From Chromohalobacter moromii (GTDB taxonomy: Bacteria > Pseudomonadota > Gammaproteobacteria > Pseudomonadales > Halomonadaceae), in contig NZ_JAHXDI010000001.1 of NCBI RefSeq assembly GCF_023091865.1, forward strand, positions 1-64,000: a stretch of 64,000 nt of DNA, given 5' to 3'. Of the stretch, positions 27,131 to 35,807 are shown piece by piece (position 1 is the stretch's first letter; every line of letters starts with the position of its first letter). The position numbers were made by a program, and so were the translations under genes. The notes below the pieces were generated by a model that was given only the letters and a program-made list of their open reading frames with translations, ran no database searches and was not told the origin of the DNA.

Positions 27131-28091
27131 CGCGTGCCTTGCCGCGTCGCACGCGTACGATATCGGCCATCACCGCCAGCGCGATTTCGGCGGGTGTCTT
27201 GCTCCCGAGAGCCAAGCCGATGGGCATGTGCAGACGTGCGATCTCTTCCTCGCTGAGCCCGCCGGTGCGTGCCAGGCGCTCGGCACGCACCGTCGAAGTG
27301 CGTTGCGAGCCCATGACCCCGATGTAGAACGCCGGCGTGCGCACGGCCTCGATCATGGTCAGGTCATCCAGGCGCGGGTCGTGGGTCAGGGCGACGATGG
27401 CCGTCGCCGCGTGACTCGCGCCCGAGGCAATGACGGCGCTGGGCAGCTCGCGTCGCGTGCGTACCCCGGGAAGCGCCACGTCTTCCCATGCCTCTTCGCG
27501 CGGGTCGCAGACGATGACCTCGAAGCCCAGCGAGCGCGCGAACTCGGCGCAAGCGATCGAGACCGGCGAGAGACCGGCCACGATCAAGCGCGCCACCGGC
27601 CCCAGGCGCATTTGGGCTTGGCGCTCATCACGCGTTACCCGCGGACCTTCGTTGTCGTCATTGGCAAGCGTTGCGAACCCAGTGACGAGATCGACCTCGC
27701 GAATGGCCGGGCGCTGTCCACGCAGAACGTCGTACAAGGCCTCAAGATGCGAGACATTTTCACGCGTCGGCGGCAGTCGCTCGATCAGTACATCGAGAAT
27801 GCCATCGCAGGGCAGCGTCACCGACGGTCCGTCGGCATGCCCGTCGCCGTAGCGCAGCGTGGTGATCGGCGCCCCGAAGGCACCCTGGGTCAGGCGCTCG
27901 AGAAAATCCTCCTCGATGCAGCCGCCCGACAAGGAACCTGCATGGCGGCCGTCCCCGCGCGCGACGAATAGCGAGCCCGGCTCACGGGGCGACGAGCCGA
28001 ACGTCGCCAGCACCGTGCACAACCACACCGTTTCACCGTCGCGGGCCCAGTCGAGCGCTCGCTCGATGACCTGCAAATCCAAGTGTTGCAT
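27120..28091 (-). CDS. XdhC/PaoD-like molybdenum enzyme maturation factor
   Basis: A 323-residue XdhC/CoxI family protein. Residues up to about 110 form the XdhC_CoxI domain (TVLATFGSSPREPGSLFVARGDGRHAGSLSGGCIEEDF). A C-terminal Rossmann domain carries VIVCDPREEAW, IVALTHDPRLDD and YIGVMGSQR. Such proteins bind and sulfurate the cofactor before insertion into their partner, here most likely PaoC. I chose ATG 28091 (MQHLDLQVIERAL); upstream ATGs at 28124 and 28163 also lack good ribosome sites. Confidence 0.85.
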   Translation of the reverse strand: MQHLDLQVIERALDWARDGETVWLCTVLATFGSSPREPGSLFVARGDGRHAGSLSGGCIEEDFLERLTQGAFGAPITTLRYGDGHADGPSVTLPCDGILDVLIERLPPTRENVSHLEALYDVLRGQRPAIREVDLVTGFATLANDDNEGPRVTRDERQAQMRLGPVARLIVAGLSPVSIACAEFARSLGFEVIVCDPREEAWEDVALPGVRTRRELPSAVIASGASHAATAIVALTHDPRLDDLTMIEAVRTPAFYIGVMGSQRTSTVRAERLARTGGLSEEEIARLHMPIGLALGSKTPAEIALAVMADIVRVRRGKARDAL

Positions 28092-28219
28092 GCTCAATAC
28101 GCTCACCCATAACTGTGTTGCCATGCTTCGCCGATGCCTGCCCTGGCGGGACACGGTAAGCATTTCATGGGCCTACTATACCGCGCATGACGTGCCCTGT
28201 GGGCGCAGCCTGGTGACAG

Positions 28220-28951
28220 CTAGCCGGGCAACAGGCGCCGCCGCTTGGAAGCGACCGGCCGCGCGCCGGGAAAACGGTGCTCGATGACGCGCATCACGCT
28301 GGTGAGCACCAGGGTCAGGGCGAGATAGATACCGGCGATGAGCAAAAGCGGTTCGTAGACCAGGAAGGTTTCGTCGCGCACCATGTTGGCGGCCTTGAGC
28401 AGGTCCATCAGCGCGATGGTCGAGACCAGCGGCACCGATTTGAGCAGCAGGATCAACTCGCCGGTCAGTGTGGGTAGACACATCTGGATGGCGCGCGGCA
28501 GCCACAGCCGATAGAGGATCTGCCAATGGCTCAGGCCAAAGGCGCGGCCCGCGGCCAGTTCACCCTCGGGCACGCTCAAGAGCGCGCCGCGCAGCACCTC
28601 GCCCGTATAGGCGCCGACACTCAGCGTGAAGGTCAGCGCACCATAGAAGAACGGATCGCGCAGCAGCGGCCAGATCAGGCTCTCCTGCAGGCCAGGGATC
28701 TCCGGCAGCAAACGCCCTACGCCGTCGTAGAAAAAGAACAATTGCACGAGCAAGGGCGTGCCGCGTACCACCGTGGTCACACCGGTGACCAGCATCGCCA
28801 GCGGACGGGGGCCGCGCAGACGGATCATGGCGAAGGTCACCGCTAGCGCGAAACCGCAGACGGCCGAGACAGCGACCAGCCACAGGGTATTGACGAAGCC
28901 TGTCCACAGGGCCTTTTGATAGAACGGATCGCTCAACCAGGAAAAGTCCAT
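28220..28951 (-). CDS. Amino-acid ABC transporter permease (HisM/ArtM type)
   Basis: A 243-residue integral membrane protein of the polar amino-acid permease family, with about five helices. It shows the early MIRLRGPRPLAML segment, RGTPLLVQLFFFYDG and the EAA loop GELAAGRAFGLSHWQILYRLWLPRAI. It pairs with the permease 13 bases upstream. It is the last gene of the nine-gene catabolic operon beginning at 36.9 kb. Operon content with aruH/aruI suggests arginine or a related basic amino acid as substrate. Confidence 0.9.
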   Translation of the reverse strand: MDFSWLSDPFYQKALWTGFVNTLWLVAVSAVCGFALAVTFAMIRLRGPRPLAMLVTGVTTVVRGTPLLVQLFFFYDGVGRLLPEIPGLQESLIWPLLRDPFFYGALTFTLSVGAYTGEVLRGALLSVPEGELAAGRAFGLSHWQILYRLWLPRAIQMCLPTLTGELILLLKSVPLVSTIALMDLLKAANMVRDETFLVYEPLLLIAGIYLALTLVLTSVMRVIEHRFPGARPVASKRRRLLPG

Positions 28952-28964
28952 GTCTGGGTGCTCC

Positions 28965-29669
28965 TTAGGTGCTGGGCTGGCCGCGTCGGACGTAGCGCTC
29001 CGCGCGGGCGAACAAGGCGTTGGAGCCCAGCGTCATGACCAGGTAAAGCGCCCCGGCGAGGGCGTAGAACAGGGCATAGTCGCGGGTGCTGGCGGCCGCT
29101 TGTTGGGCGGTGAAGAATAATTCCTCGAAGCCGATCACGCTGATCAACGCGGTATCCTTGACCAGGATCAGCCACAGGTTGGACATCCCGGGTAGGGCGT
29201 TGGGCAGCATGGCGGGGAGCACGATGCGGTAAAAACGTGTCGGGTGCGAAAAGCCATAGGCATCGGCGGCTTCCAACTGTCCTTTGGGGATCGCCTGGAT
29301 GGCGCCACGGAAGACCTCGGTCATGTAGGCGCCTTGCACGAAGGCGAGCACGCCCACGGCGGTGACGAAACCGCTGATCTCGATGTGCGTATCGCCGCCG
29401 AATTCGGCGAGCAAGGCGTTGAGTGCCTGGCTGCCGGCGTAATACAGCAGGATGATCAGCAGTAATTCGGGAATGGCGCGGACCAGCGTGGAATACGCCG
29501 TGCCCAGGCCGCGCAAAGGGCGCCAGGGGCTGAGTCGCGCGGTGGCGCCAATGAGCCCCAGGCCGAGCCCGATGGCATAAGCCAGCAAGGCGATTTCCAG
29601 GGTTACCAGGGCGCCTTGCAGGATCGGGCCGAGCCATTCCAGCAGGCCATCGCTATGATCGCTTGGCAT
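28965..29669 (-). CDS. Amino-acid ABC transporter permease (HisQ/ArtQ type)
   Basis: A 234-residue permease with the family segments VRAIPELLLIILLYYAGSQ and the EAA loop GQLEAADAYGFSHPTRFYRIVLPAML. It forms the membrane channel with the next permease. It follows the binding-protein gene by 66 bases. Similar in arrangement to arginine/ornithine/octopine importers. Confidence 0.9.
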   Translation of the reverse strand: MPSDHSDGLLEWLGPILQGALVTLEIALLAYAIGLGLGLIGATARLSPWRPLRGLGTAYSTLVRAIPELLLIILLYYAGSQALNALLAEFGGDTHIEISGFVTAVGVLAFVQGAYMTEVFRGAIQAIPKGQLEAADAYGFSHPTRFYRIVLPAMLPNALPGMSNLWLILVKDTALISVIGFEELFFTAQQAAASTRDYALFYALAGALYLVMTLGSNALFARAERYVRRGQPST

Positions 29670-29735
29670 GGTCGAATCTCGCGGTGTCGGAACGGGACCG
29701 GCCGGGCAGGCCCGGCCGGAGGATCGCGAGGCGGA

Positions 29736-30524
29736 TCAACCGCCGCAGATATCGGTGCCGAAGTACTGCTGGGAGAGCTCGGCGCAGCGACCGTTGTCGA
29801 GCACGCTGGCGATCGCGGCGTTGAGCTTGTCGCGCAGGGCGTCGTCTCCCTGGCGCAGACCGATGCCCACGCCGTCGCCGAAGGCATCATCACGCGGTGC
29901 GGTGGCGCGGATCTCGAAGTCCTGTGCGGCGTCGCGCTCGAGGAATTCCGTCATAGCGATCTTGTCGGCGAGAATGGCGTCGACACGCCCGGCGATCAGG
30001 TCGCGATTGGCCTGTTCCTGCTGATCGTAGACCTTGAGTTCGACGCCGGTATCGGCCAGCGAGCGACGTGCGAAGGTGGCGTTGGTGGTCGAGCCCTGAA
30101 TCCCCAGGATCTTGCCGTCCAGATCGTCGGGAATTTGCATGTCGTTGGCCTTGGCGGTGACGTACGCCGAGGGCGTGAAGTAGTACGGATCGCTGAAGGC
30201 GATGACCCGCTTGCGCTTCTCGGTGATCGACAGCGAATTCATGATCATGTCGATCTTGCCGCTGTTGAGCGCCGGGAAAATTCCGCCCCATCCGGTCGGC
30301 GTGATTTTGCACGCGGCGTCCATTTCCTTGCAGAGCGCCTGGCCCAGTTCGACCTCGAAGCCGGTCCAGCTACCGTCGGCATCCTTGTAGGTGAACGGCG
30401 GGTAGGGCTCTGCCGAGATGCCGATCTTGAGCGGTTCGTCCGCCATCGCCGAGGTGGCGCTCAGCGCCAGCAGAACGATGCCCGCTGTCTGCATCAGGGT
30501 CGCTTTCAGTTGCTTGATCATCAT
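29736..30524 (-). CDS. Amino-acid ABC transporter substrate-binding protein
   Basis: A 262-residue family 3 solute-binding protein with an N-terminal Sec signal peptide ending near ATSAMA. It has the family signature in GFEVELGQALCKEM and a binding-pocket segment NSLSITEKRKRVIAFSDPYYF. This resembles lysine/arginine/ornithine-binding proteins. GGGGAACC before ATG 30524 sets the start; the frame stays open far upstream but runs through the ATPase gene. It is expected to bind arginine or a derivative in the periplasm. Confidence 0.9.
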   Translation of the reverse strand: MMIKQLKATLMQTAGIVLLALSATSAMADEPLKIGISAEPYPPFTYKDADGSWTGFEVELGQALCKEMDAACKITPTGWGGIFPALNSGKIDMIMNSLSITEKRKRVIAFSDPYYFTPSAYVTAKANDMQIPDDLDGKILGIQGSTTNATFARRSLADTGVELKVYDQQEQANRDLIAGRVDAILADKIAMTEFLERDAAQDFEIRATAPRDDAFGDGVGIGLRQGDDALRDKLNAAIASVLDNGRCAELSQQYFGTDICGG

Positions 30525-30600
30525 GGTTCCCCATCGTTGTTGTGTCGGGCCGTGAGGGCCCGGGATGATATGGCGCCGTTGGCGGCGCCACGTGAAAGGC

Positions 30601-31392
30601 TCAGGCCACGCTCGAGACGAACTGACGACAGCGCTCGCTGGCCGCGGTCTCGAAAACTTGCGTGGGGGTGCCGATTTCCTCGACGCAGCCCTGGTGCAGG
30701 AAAGCCACCTGATGAGAGACGTCACGCGCAAAGCCCATCTCGTGGGTGACCAGCAGCATGGTGCGGCCCTCCTCGGCGAGACCGTGGATGACGCCGAGGA
30801 CCTCGTTGACGAGTTCCGGGTCGAGGGCCGAGGTGGGCTCGTCGAACAGCAGCACGCGGGGCTCCATGGCCAGGGCTCGGGCGATGGCGACGCGCTGTTG
30901 CTGCCCGCCGGAAAGATAGGCGGGGTATTGGTCGCGCTTGTCGGCCATGCCGACTCGTTCCAGGTAATGTTCACCCAGCGTCACGGCCTCGCGTCTGGAC
31001 AGGCCACGCACGCGCATGGGGGCCTCGGTGACGTTGCCGAGCACGCTCAGATGCGGCCAGAGATTGAATTGCTGAAAGACCATGCTGACCTGGGTCCGCA
31101 GGCGTTGCAGTTGACGACGCTTGATACCGGCGCGCGTGTTTTGGGAGACGCCGGAGCGAATGTTTTGAGAAAAACTCAGCGATTCGCCGGCGATGGTTAG
31201 GTCGCCGCTGTCCGGCGTCTCGAGAAGGTTCATGCAGCGCAGCAAGGTGCTCTTGCCGGAGCCGCTGGAGCCGATGATCGAGACCACGTGGCCTTCATGT
31301 ACGTCGAGCGAGACGTCCTTGAGGACCTCCAGTTCGGCGTAGCGTTTGACCAGGTGGCGGGCCTCGATGGCCAGGTTATTGTGATTAGCCAT
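30601..31392 (-). CDS. Amino-acid ABC transporter ATP-binding protein (HisP/GlnQ type)
   Basis: A 263-residue ATPase with Walker A GSSGSGKST, signature LSGGQQQRVAIARAL, Walker B VLLFDEPTSALD and the switch His in LLVTHEMGFA. The insertion SQNTRAGIKRRQLQRLRTQVSMVFQQFNLWPHLSV is typical of the HisP group. It powers the importer formed with the three genes downstream and follows aruH by 62 bases. Confidence 0.93.
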   Translation of the reverse strand: MANHNNLAIEARHLVKRYAELEVLKDVSLDVHEGHVVSIIGSSGSGKSTLLRCMNLLETPDSGDLTIAGESLSFSQNIRSGVSQNTRAGIKRRQLQRLRTQVSMVFQQFNLWPHLSVLGNVTEAPMRVRGLSRREAVTLGEHYLERVGMADKRDQYPAYLSGGQQQRVAIARALAMEPRVLLFDEPTSALDPELVNEVLGVIHGLAEEGRTMLLVTHEMGFARDVSHQVAFLHQGCVEEIGTPTQVFETAASERCRQFVSSVA

Positions 31393-31454
31393 ACCCCTCC
31401 TGCAGTGAGTGGAAAGATAGCGGCTCGGGTATCGTCACCGGGCCGCGCGTGCGG

Positions 31455-32645
31455 TCATGCCTCGGCCGTCGTGCGGCACTCGGCGGCGCAGCGCGCCAGG
31501 CGTCGGCAGGCTTCGCGCAGGCGATCGGCGTCCACCGTCAGGCTCAAGCGCACGAAGCCCGATGCCGAAGGGCCGAAGGCATCCCCGGCGAGTACCGAGA
31601 CGCCCTGGGTATCGAGCAAGCGGTCGGCAAAGGCCTGCGCGGAAAGCCCCGTGCGGCGAATATCGACCATCATGAACATGCCGGCCGCAGGGCGCAGCGC
31701 CTCGACGGTATCGTCGTCGGCGAGGATCTCGAGCACGCTGTCGCGGCGCATCCGGTAGGCGCGACGCATCTCGTCAAGCGCCTCAGGCGGATGTGCCAAG
31801 GCCTCGCAGGCGGCCTCCTGGATGAAATCGGGGCTGCCGTAGAGCATGCACAGCGCCAGGTGGGTCAGGTGCTGGATCAAGGGCTCGGGCCCGATCACCC
31901 AGCCCAGACGCCAGCCGGTCATGGCGTGCGACTTGGAGAGGCTGTTGACGATGGCGGTGCGCTCACGCATGCCCGCGAGACTATCCGGCGAGAGATGTTC
32001 GCCATCGTGGATCAACTCGGCATAGACCTCGTCGGAGAGCAGCCATAGATCATGCTCGCGGCACAACGCGGCCAGTGCCTCCCAGTGGTCGCGGCTCAGC
32101 ACCTGGCCGGTGGGGTTGTGCGGGCTGTTGAGCAGCAGCGCACGGGTGCGCGGCGTGACCGCGGCGGCGAACTCTGCGGGGTCGGGCTGGAACGCATTCG
32201 TCGCACGCAACGGCACGCGCACCAGGGTCGCCCCCGCGGCCTGCAGGGCCGCTTCGTAGGTCACGTACATCGGCTCGGGCACGATCACCTCGTCGCCGGG
32301 GTCGAGCACGCACTGCGCCACTGCATACAGGCCGCACTGCGCGCCGGCCATGACCGCGACATTATCGGCCTGGGTATCCGGTGCGCCGCCGGTTTGGCGG
32401 TGCCGACGCGCGATCAATTCGCGCAGCCGGGCCTTGCCCTGTACGTCGGCATAGTGCGTGGCACCGGCGCGCAGACTGTCGACCGCGCTGTCGACGATCG
32501 GCGTCGGCGTGGCGAAATCCGGATCGCCCACCGAGAGGATGATGACGTCGTCGCCCTTGGCCTGACGCGCCAGGGCCCGGTAGTGGATGTCCCAGGCGGC
32601 GGCACCTTCGCCGGCGATGCGCTGGGTCAGTCGGGAATACTGCAT
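31455..32645 (-). CDS. aruH: Arginine:pyruvate transaminase
   Basis: A 396-residue fold-type I aminotransferase. It matches my recollection of Pseudomonas AruH almost throughout, for example QRIAGEGAAAWDIHYRALAR, LSVGDPDF, THYADVQGK, and the C-terminal SAQAFADRLLDTQGVSVLAG. The PLP lysine is K238 in NSLSKSHAMTGWRLGW. AruH converts L-arginine and pyruvate to 2-ketoarginine and alanine, the first step of the arginine transaminase pathway. Its partner aruI lies two genes upstream in the same operon. A related aminotransferase specificity cannot be excluded. Confidence 0.85.
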   Translation of the reverse strand: MQYSRLTQRIAGEGAAAWDIHYRALARQAKGDDVIILSVGDPDFATPTPIVDSAVDSLRAGATHYADVQGKARLRELIARRHRQTGGAPDTQADNVAVMAGAQCGLYAVAQCVLDPGDEVIVPEPMYVTYEAALQAAGATLVRVPLRATNAFQPDPAEFAAAVTPRTRALLLNSPHNPTGQVLSRDHWEALAALCREHDLWLLSDEVYAELIHDGEHLSPDSLAGMRERTAIVNSLSKSHAMTGWRLGWVIGPEPLIQHLTHLALCMLYGSPDFIQEAACEALAHPPEALDEMRRAYRMRRDSVLEILADDDTVEALRPAAGMFMMVDIRRTGLSAQAFADRLLDTQGVSVLAGDAFGPSASGFVRLSLTVDADRLREACRRLARCAAECRTTAEA

Positions 32646-32674
32646 GCAAACTCCTTGCTGGCGGTCGCCGTGCG

Positions 32675-33613
32675 TTACAGGCTGGCCTTGACGGCGGCCA
32701 GACCGGGCTCGCCGTCACGGGTGGTGACGCCGTCCAGGAATTCGGCCAGTTCATCGGGATGATTTTGCAGCCAGTCGTGAGCCACCGTCTTGAGCTCGCG
32801 CTCTTCCAGGCCGTATTCGCGAATGAAATCGCTTTGTTGATCGGCGGTCAGCACGAACTGATCCAGCAGGCGCATGAGGTTGGGGTTGGCCTCACTGAAA
32901 GGCTTGGCGACGATGGTGCGCACGTCGCTGCGGCCCTGGTTCTCGCCGTAGATGCCCTCTGGGTCGTCGAGGATATGCATGTCGAATTCCGGCACCATCC
33001 AATGCGGCGTCCAGCCGTAAAAGGCGACCCAGCGCTTCTCGTCGTAGGCGCCGCGCACGGCGCTGAGCATGCCGGGTGTCGAGGACTCCAGCAGTTCCCA
33101 GTCGCCCAGGCCGTAGGTGTCGTTGCGTTTGGCGTCGTTGATGAAGTCACTGACCGTCGAGCCCGACTCGATGGAATAGTAGCGGCCCTCGAAACGTTCG
33201 CGGTTCTCGGGATCGTCGAGCTGCTCGGCGCTGGTCACGCCGGCATCGTACACGTAGCCGGGGACCGCGAAGCCCATGCGTGCACCGGTGACGTTGTTGC
33301 CCAGGTCGACGATGCTGCCGTCATCCATCGCGGCGTCGTAGCTAGTCTGCTGAGCGGGGAGCCAGCCGGCGAGGAAGACGTCGCTGTCGCCGGTTTGCAA
33401 TGTCTTGTAGCCCACCGTGCTGCTGAGCTCCTGGCGCTCGTTGGTATAGCCCAGCGGGGCCAGGATCTGCGCCATGATTTCGGTCTTGACCGTGACGCCA
33501 GGCCACGGCGGAGCGACGAAGGAGACCTGGGTGGCCTCGTCGGTGGCATGGGCGTGAGCTGCCAGGGGCAGCAGGGCAAGCGCGGCCATCAGCCGCGTGG
33601 TGGTGCGTCGCAT
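32675..33613 (-). CDS. Orphan glycine betaine/choline-type ABC substrate-binding protein
   Basis: A 312-residue OpuAC/ProX-family binding protein with a Sec signal peptide (cleavage near AHAHA). Aromatic residues suited to a quaternary-ammonium cage are visible in APPWPGV, AGWLPAQ and FYGWTPHWMVPEFDM. No ATPase or permease of the OpuA/ProU class is present, so it must use a transporter elsewhere, as CaiX-type proteins do. AGGAGA before ATG 33613 fixes the start. Its place between aruI and aruH suggests that the operon also handles a trimethylammonium compound. Confidence 0.85.
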   Translation of the reverse strand: MRRTTTRLMAALALLPLAAHAHATDEATQVSFVAPPWPGVTVKTEIMAQILAPLGYTNERQELSSTVGYKTLQTGDSDVFLAGWLPAQQTSYDAAMDDGSIVDLGNNVTGARMGFAVPGYVYDAGVTSAEQLDDPENRERFEGRYYSIESGSTVSDFINDAKRNDTYGLGDWELLESSTPGMLSAVRGAYDEKRWVAFYGWTPHWMVPEFDMHILDDPEGIYGENQGRSDVRTIVAKPFSEANPNLMRLLDQFVLTADQQSDFIREYGLEERELKTVAHDWLQNHPDELAEFLDGVTTRDGEPGLAAVKASL

Positions 33614-33639
33614 GATGTCTCCTGGTGAATACGATGAAT

Positions 33640-35232
33640 TCAAGCGGACCATCTATCGGCCTCGACGTCGATCAGGGTCGGCCCCTGGGCTTGGCGCGAA
33701 GCCTGGAGTGCCTGGTGCAGCGCGGCACGCGTCGAGACGCGCACGCCGTGGCAGTCCATCGACCGGGCCAGTGTCACGAAATCTGGCGCGGCAAGATCGA
33801 CGCCGAGACGCGGCACGTCCTGGGCGTCCATGTAGCGGCGGATCTCGCCATACCCCGCGTTGTTCCAGATCACGATTGCCAGGGGCACGCCGGCCTCGCG
33901 CGCGGTGGCGATTTCACTGAGGGTGAACATGAGCCCGCCGTCTCCGACCAGCGCGATCACCGGCCGCTCGGGCACGCCCAGGGCCGCACCCAGGGCGGCG
34001 GGCAGCCCGTAGCCGAGCGTGCCGTAGCCGGTGGCGGCGTTGAACCAGCGGCGTGGCGCGGGCATCTCGGCGATGAAGTTGCCGGCATATACCGGCCCGG
34101 TGGAGTCGCCGACGATAGTGGCGTCGGGCAATGCCTCGCGCAGGGTGTCGAGGAAGTCGGCGTAGGGGGCGACATCGTCGGCGTCACGCAGCGCCAGCGC
34201 CGCCCGGGTGTCGGCGACGCGTGCGGCGCCCTCGCGCGAGGCCTGATGGGGCAGGCGTTCGAGCAATCCCAGGGCCACTTCTCCGACGTCGGCCAGCAGG
34301 GCGAGGTCGGTGGCGTGATTGCGCGCCAGCTGCTGGGCATCGATGTCCACGCGGATCAGCCGGCCATCGAGCCGAAAGCCGCCATCGAAGGTCAGGTCAT
34401 AGTCAGTCTCACCGAGTTCGGTGCCCAGCGCCAGTACCACATCGGCGTGGCGGGCGAGTTCACGGCCGGCGGGCAGGCTTGCGCAGGCGCCGAGGTCGAG
34501 CGGGTGATCGCATCCCAGCACGCCCTTGGCGTTGATGGTGGTCATGGCGGGAGCGTCGAGGCGTTCGACCAGGGTGCGTACCGCGTCGCCGGCAGCGACG
34601 CAGCCGCCCCCCAGCAGCACCAGCGGGCGTGCGGCGTCGGCGAGCCAGTCGGCGGCCCAGGCCAGCGCAGCATCGGGGGCCGTCGGCGGAAAGACCTCGG
34701 CGATACGCGGCCGGGTCTCGGGCGCGGGCAAGGCCATCACGTCGAGCGGGATTTCGATGTGCACGGGGCCGGGGCGGGCGCTCTTGAAGACGGCAAAGGC
34801 GCGTCCCAGTACCTCGGGCAGAGCCTCGGGCGTCTGTAGGGTATGGCTGAACACGCTGACCCCGGACAGGGTGTGTTGCTGATCGGGGAGTTCGTGCAGA
34901 CGGCCCTGGCCACGACCCAGGGTGTCGCGTCGATTGACGCTGGAAATTACCAGCATGGGCACCGAGTCGGCGAGCGCCTGGCCCATGGCGGTGGCGATGT
35001 TGGTCATGCCCGGGCCGCTGATGATGAAGCAGGCGGCCGGCTTGCCGGTCGCGCGGGCGTAACCGTCGGCCATGAAGCCGGCTCCTTGCTCGTGGCGCGG
35101 CGTTACGTGGCGCAGACCGCTGTCGGGCAGACCGCGGTAAAGCTCGACGGTATGCACGCCGGGGATGCCGAAGACGGTCTCGATGCCGTGAGCGACGAGC
35201 AACTCGAGCAGGCGATGGGCGCACTGGGTCAT
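33640..35232 (-). CDS. aruI: 2-Ketoarginine decarboxylase-like ThDP enzyme
   Basis: A 530-residue thiamine diphosphate enzyme of the acetolactate-synthase fold. The catalytic Glu48 lies in TPRHEQGAGFMADGYARATGK, and the ThDP-binding motif runs from GDGG to NN late in the protein (GDGGLMF through VIWNNAGYG). The pattern fits AruI, which decarboxylates 2-ketoarginine to 4-guanidinobutyraldehyde, and its partner aruH is in the same operon. The start overlaps the HD-protein stop by 4 bases (ATGA); a much longer open frame upstream is antisense noise. The aldehyde dehydrogenase and guanidinobutyrase of the pathway are not in the window. Confidence 0.78.
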   Translation of the reverse strand: MTQCAHRLLELLVAHGIETVFGIPGVHTVELYRGLPDSGLRHVTPRHEQGAGFMADGYARATGKPAACFIISGPGMTNIATAMGQALADSVPMLVISSVNRRDTLGRGQGRLHELPDQQHTLSGVSVFSHTLQTPEALPEVLGRAFAVFKSARPGPVHIEIPLDVMALPAPETRPRIAEVFPPTAPDAALAWAADWLADAARPLVLLGGGCVAAGDAVRTLVERLDAPAMTTINAKGVLGCDHPLDLGACASLPAGRELARHADVVLALGTELGETDYDLTFDGGFRLDGRLIRVDIDAQQLARNHATDLALLADVGEVALGLLERLPHQASREGAARVADTRAALALRDADDVAPYADFLDTLREALPDATIVGDSTGPVYAGNFIAEMPAPRRWFNAATGYGTLGYGLPAALGAALGVPERPVIALVGDGGLMFTLSEIATAREAGVPLAIVIWNNAGYGEIRRYMDAQDVPRLGVDLAAPDFVTLARSMDCHGVRVSTRAALHQALQASRQAQGPTLIDVEADRWSA

Positions 35233-35807
35233 GCCGAGTCCTCGACGCTGGGAGTTTCGCCGAATGGCGAGCGTGACATGACACGCTCGACCATGGGGAT
35301 GAAGTCCTCGAGAGGCCGCGTGGGGTAGTCGGGGTCGAAGGCGCACTGGTCCCACTCGTCGCAGAAGCGCACGGTGCGCGCATAGGCGGGATGATCGCGA
35401 TAGGCCTCGCGCGCGTGGGGATCCATGCCGTAGAAGGCGCGGTAATGATAGCCCTGGAACAGCTCGTGATGGCGAATCATCCACACATTGAGCGGATCGA
35501 TGAAGGGTTCGAGGATCGCCGCGGCAATTTCCGCATGATTGGCGGGCGCCAGGTCGTCGCCGATGTCGTGGAGCAGGGCGCAGACCACGGTCTCTTCGTC
35601 GGCGCCCGCCTCCAACGCGCGGGTGGCGGTTTGCAGGCAATGTTCGTAACGATCGACGGGGTAGCCGTGGGTATCGCCCTTGAGCCGCAACAGGTGCTCG
35701 AGCACGCGGCGGCTGGCATCGTTCTGGTAGTGCTGGAAATGCGCGTCGATCAATGCCCAGTCGGCGCGGGTGCTTTCATCGAAACGGGTGAAGGTCGCCT
35801 GGTTCAT
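35229..35807 (-). CDS. HD-domain protein, candidate mixed-valence di-iron oxygenase (PhnZ/TmpB-like)
   Basis: A 192-residue HD-domain protein. Candidate iron ligands are H56, H80-D81 in LLHDIGDD, H91, H113/H114 in IRHHELF and D150 or D153; the 24-residue spacing from H56 to H80 equals that from H34 to H58 in PhnZ. It lies directly after a gamma-butyrobetaine-hydroxylase-like gene, with start and stop overlapping by 4 bases on both sides. PhnY-PhnZ and TmpA-TmpB pairs hydroxylate and then oxidatively cleave organophosphonates. Function here is inferred; an ordinary HD phosphohydrolase is the alternative. Confidence 0.65.
   Translation of the reverse strand: MNQATFTRFDESTRADWALIDAHFQHYQNDASRRVLEHLLRLKGDTHGYPVDRYEHCLQTATRALEAGADEETVVCALLHDIGDDLAPANHAEIAAAILEPFIDPLNVWMIRHHELFQGYHYRAFYGMDPHAREAYRDHPAYARTVRFCDEWDQCAFDPDYPTRPLEDFIPMVERVMSRSPFGETPSVEDSA

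Noticed and set aside
33640..35640. aruI fused to an upstream domain
   Set aside because: The extra 136 codons lie within the HD gene in another frame and show no domain. The ATGA overlap gives a natural aruI start at 35232.
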